Made by a program: the position numbers and the translations under genes. 64,000 nt of DNA from the NCBI GenBank assembly GCA_964230215.1, contig CAXRGQ010000006.1, positions 248,001 through 312,000 on the forward strand. Direction: 5' to 3'. Positions 25,807 to 32,460 of this stretch are shown piece by piece. Below the pieces are notes generated by a model that did no database searches, was not told the DNA's origin, and saw only the letters and a program-made list of their open reading frames with translations. The stretch comes from JAUILH01 sp964230215. Lineage in GTDB: Bacteria; Bacteroidota; Bacteroidia; Flavobacteriales_D; JAUILH01. Every line of letters starts with the position of its first letter. Within the stretch, counting starts at the first letter, position 1.

Positions 25807-27505
25807 ACTTCTTAAGTTTAGTTTTCATGGATTCGTAGCTACCTTTTGACTCAATTGTACCTTCGCTAAGAATGATTATTTCATCCATTCTTTTTGCCAC
25901 GCTAAGGTCATTGGTAGAGATTATCAATGTCCATGGATTCGATTTGTCCACTAAAAAGTCCATAACTTGTTCTCTTTGGCTTGGAATCAAAGCATTGATA
26001 GTATCCTTAATGATTAAAAGATTAGGCTTATCGGCAATTGCCCTTGCTATAATTAATTTACTATTAACACTTGCTGAGAACTGCCTGCCTTGAGGGTGAA
26101 TAACAGTATTGTAGCCCTGAGGCAACTGGTTTACAAATGATTCTAAGCCAAGATTCTTAACTGCCCATTTAACGTTGTCTAGGGTTGCTCTCTCCCTTCC
26201 CATAGATATGTTTTCATAAATCGTTCCTTCAAATAGGAGCTCATTCATAAAACAATCACCAATAACCGATCGTAGTGATTCTAGATTAATTCCGGTAACT
26301 GAAACACCGTTGACTGCAACAAAACCTTCGTCCGGCAAATATAGACCTGCCATAAGGTATAATAGTGTGGACTTTCCTGAATCATTCTCACCAGTTATCA
26401 TAACGCGTTCGCCACAATCAACCTGAAGGTCAATACCATTAAGCACTTTTCGCTTATTTCCTTTGTAAGCAAATACAAGATTTTCCACTTCAACCGACAA
26501 ACCTTTGCAGTTCTCGTCATACGGAAGCTCAATGCCTTCATCTGATTCAATTTCTAGATCAGTTACTTGTGCCAGCTTCTCAATTGAAGTAAGCATGTCA
26601 TATAATACACTTAGGTTGAGTACCAGTTTTTCAACCGATCCCATGATTAAAAGAATTACGATTTCGGAGGCAACAAACTGACCAATATTCATTTGTTGTT
26701 CCATAACAAGAATTCCCCCCATAATCAGAAGTCCAGCAGCTACGAGTACTTTAAAAAGTACAAGCAGCCAATATTGTGTAACAAGAATTTTAAAGTGAGT
26801 TTCTCTTGCTTCTAAATAGGATTCAACGGCCACATTTGTTTTGTCTAGAGGTAAATCCGTCCTTCCTGCCAGCTTGAATGTAATGTTGGTTCTGGCAATT
26901 TCTTCTAACCAATGCGCTGTTTTATACTTATGCTTTGATTCTTCCAAACTAGATTCAAGGCCTTTTCTTCCGGTAAACTTAAAAATGGCATAAATTAAAA
27001 CCACTAGGATTAAGCTAAACACAATAAAAAATGGATGGTAGAATGATAATAATATCAAGCCAAACAGCACCTGTATACTGGCGGTGGAGAAATCAATAAT
27101 AATCTTTGAAAAGGTTTTTTGAACGATAGCAACATCAAAAAATCGATTCATTAATTCGGGCGCATAATAGTCATACAGCTCCTTTAATTTCACACGAGGA
27201 ATTCTGTAAGCAAATTCAAATGCTGCTCTAGCAAATATCTTTTGTTGTATATTTTCAGTGATTCTCAACTGGCTAATTTGGAGTAAACCGTTTATTGCCA
27301 CACCGATAATCACTACCGCAACTAACACGATCCAAGATGTATTCACACGACCAACCTGAATCATGTTGATTATGGCCTGTATCCCTACAGGTAAGGACAG
27401 GTATACCAAACCATTTATTATGGCGTACAGGTATACATTTCTAATTTCTTTTTGATCAGGCTTTAAGAGCATCCAAAAACGCTCACCCGCTGATAATGGT
27501 TTCAT
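25799..27505 (-). CDS. ABC exporter subunit with degenerate nucleotide-binding domain
   Basis: This 568-residue half-transporter has a six-helix type I exporter membrane domain (about 20-300) fused to an NBD (about 335-565). There is no N-terminal C39 peptidase. Walker A is intact (GENDSGKST, 372-380), but other motifs have drifted. The Q-loop Gln is M420. The LSGGQ signature reads FSASV (476-480). Walker B ends IIKDT, so the Mg-binding Asp is K500 and the catalytic Glu is D501. The switch His is N532 (STNDLS). The protein probably binds ATP but hydrolyses it poorly or not at all, unless it pairs with another subunit. The intact exporter at 49301-51094 is a useful comparison. It is encoded with HlyD and TolC. 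Confidence 0.88.
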   Translation of the reverse strand: MKPLSAGERFWMLLKPDQKEIRNVYLYAIINGLVYLSLPVGIQAIINMIQVGRVNTSWIVLVAVVIIGVAINGLLQISQLRITENIQQKIFARAAFEFAYRIPRVKLKELYDYYAPELMNRFFDVAIVQKTFSKIIIDFSTASIQVLFGLILLSFYHPFFIVFSLILVVLIYAIFKFTGRKGLESSLEESKHKYKTAHWLEEIARTNITFKLAGRTDLPLDKTNVAVESYLEARETHFKILVTQYWLLVLFKVLVAAGLLIMGGILVMEQQMNIGQFVASEIVILLIMGSVEKLVLNLSVLYDMLTSIEKLAQVTDLEIESDEGIELPYDENCKGLSVEVENLVFAYKGNKRKVLNGIDLQVDCGERVMITGENDSGKSTLLYLMAGLYLPDEGFVAVNGVSVTGINLESLRSVIGDCFMNELLFEGTIYENISMGRERATLDNVKWAVKNLGLESFVNQLPQGYNTVIHPQGRQFSASVNSKLIIARAIADKPNLLIIKDTINALIPSQREQVMDFLVDKSNPWTLIISTNDLSVAKRMDEIIILSEGTIESKGSYESMKTKLKKYA

Positions 27506-27554
27506 TGGCTTAAATTATGTAAAAATTGAAATTGATTGAGCAAATAGTTAGGAA

Positions 27555-27896
27555 CTATCCTAGCTCTGGAGGAGGTGTAATCACTGGATGGCACTTTTTC
27601 TGATGTTGCCATTGGCAGTGTGACTCGAAATCAAGTTCTTGATCAGCGAAGAGATTTGTAGTTACCGAATCGTACGCAAATAATGAAGTTTTCAAATCAT
27701 CATCATCTTCACCGTCATTATCAGAATGATTTTCTCCAAAATCGAAATCTACGTCTTCGACAATCTCTTCTGCCATTTGCATTTGCATGAAACCAGCACT
27801 GTAAGACGCTCCAAATAATAAGAAGGTAAAGAAGCACACAAGCACTAGCTGCATGGTATCACTTAAGCGGGACGATATGTATGCTTTTTGCCTCAT
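27555..27896 (-). CDS. Small acidic membrane-anchored or exported protein of unknown function
   Basis: This 113-residue protein has one hydrophobic segment (about 16-35, QLVLVCFFTFLLFGASYSAG) and then a very acidic stretch (DVDFDFGENHSDNDGEDDDD). Its tail holds two cysteines and three histidines and ends PPPELG (HCQWQHQKKCHPVITPPP). The Cys/His/Asp content would suit metal binding. The start codon overlaps the tetR stop (TAATG), so its translation is tied to the regulator, and it precedes the ABC gene by 49 bp. It may be export cargo, an accessory factor or a signal sensor; I do not recognise a family. Confidence 0.7.
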   Translation of the reverse strand: MRQKAYISSRLSDTMQLVLVCFFTFLLFGASYSAGFMQMQMAEEIVEDVDFDFGENHSDNDGEDDDDLKTSLFAYDSVTTNLFADQELDFESHCQWQHQKKCHPVITPPPELG

Positions 27897-28567
27897 TACT
27901 TTATCGCGTTTTTAGCAATATTTGTAAAAAAACATGTAATCGCCTCTTTATCCTCTGTTTCATCCGTTAATCTTGGAAGATGTTCTGCAAAAAACCTCTG
28001 CAAGTGCGCGCCCTCAATAACAGACGAGACCAACATATGAGGATACTCATACTCCTTATTTATTTCTAAGATTATATTAGACACCATATCTACCAAGGAC
28101 TTATATGGAAGAAAATAGCCTTCCACATTATCTTCATCCACCTGTTTTGATAAATAGGCTTTTGATGACTCTTCGATAACAATAGAGAATAGTTTTTGTT
28201 CATCTATGTGCTGAAACATGGCATCTTGTTCTGGAACTTCCGTCAATAACTTAAGTGAAATCTCCAAACGCGTCTCTGCAGACTTAATATTATTAATTGC
28301 GAAGGCAATTTTATATTCCATCCAGCTCCAGTACCAAGAACATAGATAGATAAGTATTTTGTGCTTACTAGAGAAATAGCGATAAATGGAAGCTTCCGTT
28401 GATCCAATATGCTTTGCCAGTTTTTTAAATGTAAAGTTCTCGTACCCCAAGTCTTCAATTAGCTCTACACTTCCACGTATAATGGACTTTCCCAGGTCAG
28501 TTGACTCAGGGTCCTTGATGAATATTTTGTCATTCATCCTTAGCGATATCATAGAAGTAATACTCAC
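27896..28567 (-). CDS. TetR/AcrR-family transcriptional regulator
   Basis: This 223-residue protein has an N-terminal TetR DNA-binding domain, with the helix-turn-helix at about 45-66 (FTFKKLAKHIGSTEASIYRY) followed by FSSKHKIL. The C-terminal ligand domain is divergent. It is the first gene of the small protein/ABC/HlyD/TolC operon and probably represses it. The start at 28567 is the first of three in-frame ATGs (residues 1, 6 and 11), so the true protein may be slightly shorter. Repeated ACTATCA half-sites sit in and next to its promoter, consistent with autoregulation. Confidence 0.88.
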   Translation of the reverse strand: MSITSMISLRMNDKIFIKDPESTDLGKSIIRGSVELIEDLGYENFTFKKLAKHIGSTEASIYRYFSSKHKILIYLCSWYWSWMEYKIAFAINNIKSAETRLEISLKLLTEVPEQDAMFQHIDEQKLFSIVIEESSKAYLSKQVDEDNVEGYFLPYKSLVDMVSNIILEINKEYEYPHMLVSSVIEGAHLQRFFAEHLPRLTDETEDKEAITCFFTNIAKNAIK

Positions 28568-28587
28568 TTTTTAATAGTAATCGAGCG

Positions 28588-28617
28588 CAAATATAATAGC
28601 ATTACTATCATTTACAA
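28588..28617 (-). promoter_or_regulatory. Predicted promoter of the tetR/export operon
   Basis: On the minus strand, TTG (28617-28615), a 19-bp spacer and TATATTTG (28595-28588) match the Bacteroidota consensus well. The spacer contains ATAG-CATTA-CTAT and the half-site ACTATCA (plus strand 28604-28610), placing a candidate repressor site between the two promoter boxes. Confidence 0.65.
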
Positions 28618-28621
28618 AATA

Positions 28622-28645
28622 AAAACTATCAATAATGATAGTTTT
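28622..28645. repeat. Perfect 10-bp palindrome upstream of tetR (operator and/or hemF terminator)
   Basis: AAAACTATCA (28622-28631) and TGATAGTTTT (28636-28645) are exact reverse complements around ATAA. On the minus strand the hairpin is followed by a T-rich tract and lies 10 bp after the hemF stop, so it could terminate hemF. Its ACTATCA half-site begins exactly 21 bp (two helical turns) from the identical half-site inside the tetR promoter, which favours a regulator-binding role. Both could be true. Confidence 0.6.
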
Positions 28646-28654
28646 AACATTTTT

Positions 28655-29563
28655 TTAATAATTAAGCCAGTCGATTGCCTTGAGGTGATTGACCAGATTT
28701 TCCTCGCGGGAATTGGGTTCTGGATGATAATCATATTCCCATCTAACGGTCGCAGGTAGGCTCATTAAGATAGATTCTGTTCTTCCATTTGACTTAATAC
28801 CAAAATGAGTACCTCTATCATGAAGTAGGTTGAACTCAACATATCTTCCTCTACGTATTTCTTGCCAAAATTTTTCACTTTCGGAAAAGTCCTTGTGCTT
28901 ATGCCTATTGCAGATAGTCTCGTATATCGTGTTAAATGAGTTTCCAATTTCTTCCGAGAAGGCCAACCAATCTTCTATGGATTTCTCCTCATTTTCTTTT
29001 AAGTAATCATAAAATATTCCACCAATACCTCTTGTTTCGTTGCGATGAGAATTATAGAAATAGTTATCACATTTCTCTTTGAAATCAGGATACAGTTCTT
29101 CACCATGTTTATCACATGCTGCTTTTAGAGTTTTATGGAAAAATTTTGCGTCATCAACATCCAAATAATAAGGAGTTAAGTCTATTCCCCCACCAAACCA
29201 GCCATCTAAGCGCTTGTTGTTGTCATCGTATATCTCAAAATACCTCACATTCATATGAATTGTAGGTACATGTGGACTATTTGGGTGAATAACGAGAGAT
29301 AATCCGCATGCAAAAAAACTACTGCCGTCAACATTTAGCTGTTTTTTTATAGCTGGATGTAATTCGCCATGCACAACGGATGTATTCACACCGCCTTTTT
29401 CAAATACCTTACCATTTGATATGACCCTTGTCTTACCACCACCTCCCGATTCTCTCTTCCATTCATCCTCAATAAACTTTGCTTTTCCGTCAATAGTTTC
29501 TAAGCTCTTACAAATGGCGTCTTGAAGATTATGGATATAGTTGGTAAAGTGGTCTTTAATCAT
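28655..29563 (-). CDS. hemF: Oxygen-dependent coproporphyrinogen III oxidase
   Basis: This 302-residue cytoplasmic enzyme decarboxylates coproporphyrinogen III to protoporphyrinogen IX in aerobic heme synthesis. HemF signatures are clear: GGGGKTRVISNGKVFEKGGV near the N-terminus, HMNVRYFE, WFGGGIDLTPYYL, YYF-type NSHRNETRGIGGIFYDYL and GRYVEFNLLHDRGTHFG. The length matches the family. It is a single gene with the tetR operon downstream and the divergent carbonic anhydrase upstream; TAATTTTG (29587-29580) is a possible -7 box. Confidence 0.96.
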   Translation of the reverse strand: MIKDHFTNYIHNLQDAICKSLETIDGKAKFIEDEWKRESGGGGKTRVISNGKVFEKGGVNTSVVHGELHPAIKKQLNVDGSSFFACGLSLVIHPNSPHVPTIHMNVRYFEIYDDNNKRLDGWFGGGIDLTPYYLDVDDAKFFHKTLKAACDKHGEELYPDFKEKCDNYFYNSHRNETRGIGGIFYDYLKENEEKSIEDWLAFSEEIGNSFNTIYETICNRHKHKDFSESEKFWQEIRRGRYVEFNLLHDRGTHFGIKSNGRTESILMSLPATVRWEYDYHPEPNSREENLVNHLKAIDWLNY

Positions 29564-29660
29564 ACTCCTAAATTTCTCTCAAAATTATTAATCTAAATGA
29601 CACCCCACTAATGTGATAAGACTTATTATCTTTAGGGACACATTTATCATTTATCACATT

Positions 29661-30227
29661 ATGACAATTGAAAGTACGATTCAAAGATTACGAGAAGGAA
29701 ATGCAAGATTTATACAAGACAAACTAGACGGACAGCTTCAGGACAGCGCCAGAAGAGATGCCTTAACAGGAGGACAGAGTCCATATGCCGTTGTATTAAG
29801 TTGTGCAGACAGTAGAGTTGTTCCAGAGCTAGCTTTTGACACAGGTTTGGGTGAACTATTTGTGGTTAGAGTTGCTGGAAATGTAGCGAACACATCATCT
29901 ATCGGAAGTATCGAATATGCGGTAGCACATCTTGGCTCCAATGTAATAGTTGTTTTAGGACATGAAAGTTGTGGTGCGGTTACTGCCGCGGCAGCTGGAG
30001 GTGACAATGGGTACAACCTTAATCATTTATTAAGTCATGTTACGCCTGCCGTATCTGTTTGCGGGTCTGAAACAGACATCAATACGATTGTGAGAAAGAA
30101 CGCTGAGTTAAACGCCGTTGAATTAATGAGCCGTTCAAAAATTATACGCACTGCAGTTGAAGAGGGAAAATTAAAAATTGTTCCTGCCTTTTATAACTTA
30201 GATAGCGGAAAGGTTGATTTTCTATAA
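29661..30227 (+). CDS. Beta-class carbonic anhydrase
   Basis: This 188-residue enzyme interconverts CO2 and bicarbonate. Zinc ligands are C48 (SCADSR, with the D50/R52 dyad), H101 and C104 (GHESCGAV). It lacks a signal peptide, so it is cytoplasmic. The ATG at 29661 gives the usual beta-CA N-terminus (TIQRLREGNARF); the frame extends upstream without family similarity. It is followed by a strong terminator. Confidence 0.94.
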   Translation: MTIESTIQRLREGNARFIQDKLDGQLQDSARRDALTGGQSPYAVVLSCADSRVVPELAFDTGLGELFVVRVAGNVANTSSIGSIEYAVAHLGSNVIVVLGHESCGAVTAAAAGGDNGYNLNHLLSHVTPAVSVCGSETDINTIVRKNAELNAVELMSRSKIIRTAVEEGKLKIVPAFYNLDSGKVDFL

Positions 30228-30253
30228 ACCCATCACGGACTAAATAATTAATG

Positions 30254-30284
30254 AGCGTGTATGGAGACATACACGCTTTTTTTT
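30254..30284 (+). terminator. Intrinsic terminator of the carbonic anhydrase gene
   Basis: AGCGTGTATG (30254-30263) and CATACACGCT (30268-30277) form a perfect 10-bp stem with a 4-nt loop followed by T to 30284. The T run reaches the stop codon of the convergent 30283-30822 gene. Confidence 0.92.
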
Positions 30285-30822
30285 AATCTGTGCGTTCTAC
30301 ATTACCACTAGCATTTTCTACACTGTGATACAGAAAACTAATTAAATGTAGCATTTGATTGCGTCCTTTCTTTTGACCAATTTTTGATAAGGTATATATA
30401 CTTGGCAACAGAATTATACCTATTGGAAATAACCAAACCATCCATGAAGGTTTTCCTAGTTCAATTTGAGTTAAACCATACATGCCCCCGAACACAGCAA
30501 TCATTGCAATGGTACCATATATAAATGCAAACATGGCCCATACCGATTGTTGTGGTCCAACTAAACAACTCAAATAACTACCGTCCTTGCCATCTACCCT
30601 CTCTTCTATTCTTACAGTAAGCTCTGGCGACCAATAATGTCTGTCATTTATAGGGATTTTAAGCATACAAAGCCCATTACTCTCATGACCTATCACGCTA
30701 GGATCTTCTTTTATGGCTTCTACTATAATTTTAGCTAACTGATTCGGTTCAATCGAGCTATGCAGCTTGAACCTAGGCCGTATTTCACCCAATACGGCAT
30801 GATTTAATCTATTAAATGGCAT
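30283..30822 (-). CDS. Hypothetical protein with two membrane helices
   Basis: This 179-residue protein has a soluble N-terminal domain (about 1-92, including LKIPINDRHYWSPELTVRIEE) followed by two adjacent helices at about 93-117 and 127-145, and a short basic tail. No family is recognised. It is convergent with the carbonic anhydrase gene and divergent from yjdM. Confidence 0.7.
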   Translation of the reverse strand: MPFNRLNHAVLGEIRPRFKLHSSIEPNQLAKIIVEAIKEDPSVIGHESNGLCMLKIPINDRHYWSPELTVRIEERVDGKDGSYLSCLVGPQQSVWAMFAFIYGTIAMIAVFGGMYGLTQIELGKPSWMVWLFPIGIILLPSIYTLSKIGQKKGRNQMLHLISFLYHSVENASGNVERTD

Positions 30823-30891
30823 CTAGAACACTTAAAAGCAATAATTTACAGAGAAATAGTTCTGTTTTGACAAATGCTGACAATAATCATA

Positions 30892-30922
30892 TTGTTCAAT
30901 TCTAGATAAAGCCCTAGATTCG
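30892..30922 (+). promoter_or_regulatory. Predicted promoter of yjdM
   Basis: TTG at 30892-30894, a 20-bp spacer and TAGATTCG at 30915-30922, a -7 variant also seen before the TonB receptor gene. The leader to the ATG at 30937 would be about 8 nt. Confidence 0.5.
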
Positions 30923-30936
30923 TAAAAACTAAAATT

Positions 30937-31272
30937 ATGTCAGATTTACCGCCATGCCCAGCATGTAAAAGTCCATATGCCTACGAAAGCGGCTTATTGA
31001 TAATGTGTCCAGAATGTGGTCATGAATGGGATCCAAATGCTGTAAGTGAAGATGCATTTGTCGTGAAAGACTCGAACGGTAATATACTTCAAGATGGCGA
31101 CTCGGTTATCGTGATAAAAGATTTACCAGTAAAAGGTGCTTCCAAACCAGTAAAGGCCGGAACAAAGGTTAAGAATATCCGCTTGGTAGATGAAGACCAC
31201 GATATTGCCTGTAAAATAGATGGTTTTGGCGCGATGGGCTTAAAGTCTGAATTCGTTAAAAAGGCCAATTAA
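30937..31272 (+). CDS. yjdM: YjdM/PhnA-family zinc-ribbon protein
   Basis: This 111-residue protein has an N-terminal zinc ribbon ([21 protein letters not shown], cysteines at 7, 10, 24 and 27) and a C-terminal SH3-like YjdM domain ([28 protein letters not shown]). Length and motifs match E. coli YjdM, historically misnamed PhnA; it is not phosphonoacetate hydrolase. The function is unknown. It shares a bidirectional terminator with the convergent Omp28-like gene. Confidence 0.93.
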   Translation: MSDLPPCPACKSPYAYESGLLIMCPECGHEWDPNAVSEDAFVVKDSNGNILQDGDSVIVIKDLPVKGASKPVKAGTKVKNIRLVDEDHDIACKIDGFGAMGLKSEFVKKAN

Positions 31273-31283
31273 TTGCAACAAAA

Positions 31284-31308
31284 AAGCGGTGAAGTAACTT
31301 CACCGCTT
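31284..31308. terminator. Bidirectional terminator between yjdM and the Omp28-like gene
   Basis: AAGCGGTGAAG and CTTCACCGCTT form a perfect stem with a very small loop. An A run at 31280-31285 supplies the T tract for the minus-strand gene. On the plus side a weaker T tract follows at 31316-31321. Confidence 0.88.
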
Positions 31309-31328
31309 CACTAAAGTTTTTCGAAATA

Positions 31329-32369
31329 TTATTTCTGCACAAGTAATTTTGTGATGGCTACTTGGTTTCCTTGCTTAACAGAAACAAAGTATAATCCATT
31401 GCTTAGTGCCTCAGTATTTAAGTTATGTCTCTGACGACCATTAACACCAGAAAGATTCTCAGTTTGAACTAACTTTCCAGTTGCGTCTGTAACTGTAATT
31501 ACAACATTATCTTTTCCATTAGCGTCAAACAATAAATCAGCGTTACTAGTTGTAGGATTTGGGAATACTACTAATGCAAAGTCATCTGAATCACCTTCTT
31601 CAATACTTAAGGCCCCCTCAGTTGCAACAGCAGCGTTATATACCGGCTTAGATCCAGTAGTCTTTTGTACCCACACCACTACTTCAATATTGCTATTCCA
31701 TAGATCATAGCTCCCTTGAGCTGGCGTTCCGCTTGCCACATTAAACGTGTATGTTTCTGAATGTGTAATTACATCTCCCGAATCAATTGGAGATAAGAAT
31801 ACACCTGCACCAGATGGCAACATCTTTCTGAAGATATGCTTAAAGCTTGACTCTCCATTTGTACCGCCAGTATAAGAATATGACGAGTTACATAAAGCTA
31901 TGAATAGTCTGTTTCCAGCACCTAAATCCTCAAGTGCAGTAAACTCAACATCAACAGTAATATCACTGCCACTAATCGAATAGGCTGCATCAATCATAAT
32001 CTCCGCTGGCACTTGACTTCTGGTATCAATAATAGATTGTGATCCATCATTAAATTCGCCATCAATAAACCAATCTGGAATTCCTGTTGTTCCGTAAAAC
32101 CCACGTCTTGCATCTCCATCATCGTTAAAACTTGGATCTGTGCCCGGAGACGGCCAATCCATTTGATATTTTACCACTGCAACACCCGCAGTGTTTCCAT
32201 CGTTCGCGTTGTTATTACTCAACACAGGTGAATACTGACTATTAAAAGATGCACATGGTCCGCATGTGTTACTTGAAAGACCCTCTATTAATACTAAACG
32301 GTCTGTGTTTTGAGCTTGTGATACTCCAACTGCCATAATCATTGCAGCTCCCAGGTAGATTTGTTTCAT
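31329..32369 (-). CDS. Omp28-like thioredoxin-fold protein with T9SS type A sorting domain
   Basis: This 346-residue secreted protein has a signal peptide (ending SQAQ), then the thioredoxin-like Omp28 N-terminal region with a C36-G-P-C39 pair in SSNTCGPCASFN. The C-terminal T9SS type A domain runs from VVFPNPTTSNADLLF to GLYFVSVKQGNQVAITKLL. It should cross the outer membrane through the type IX system and be attached or released. Omp28-type proteins occur widely in Bacteroidota; their redox activity is inferred from the CxxC pair. Confidence 0.9.
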   Translation of the reverse strand: MKQIYLGAAMIMAVGVSQAQNTDRLVLIEGLSSNTCGPCASFNSQYSPVLSNNNANDGNTAGVAVVKYQMDWPSPGTDPSFNDDGDARRGFYGTTGIPDWFIDGEFNDGSQSIIDTRSQVPAEIMIDAAYSISGSDITVDVEFTALEDLGAGNRLFIALCNSSYSYTGGTNGESSFKHIFRKMLPSGAGVFLSPIDSGDVITHSETYTFNVASGTPAQGSYDLWNSNIEVVVWVQKTTGSKPVYNAAVATEGALSIEEGDSDDFALVVFPNPTTSNADLLFDANGKDNVVITVTDATGKLVQTENLSGVNGRQRHNLNTEALSNGLYFVSVKQGNQVAITKLLVQK

Positions 32370-32460
32370 TTATAACGGTTTTGTGAAAAATTCAATTTAA
32401 GCCTAAAGTTAATCAATTTGTAGCAAGCTCCTATACTAATAGGGCGAATAAATTGAAATC

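Noticed and set aside
30937..31272. Phosphonate utilisation role implied by the name PhnA
   Set aside because: The protein is YjdM-type; there are no phn genes nearby and the name is historical.
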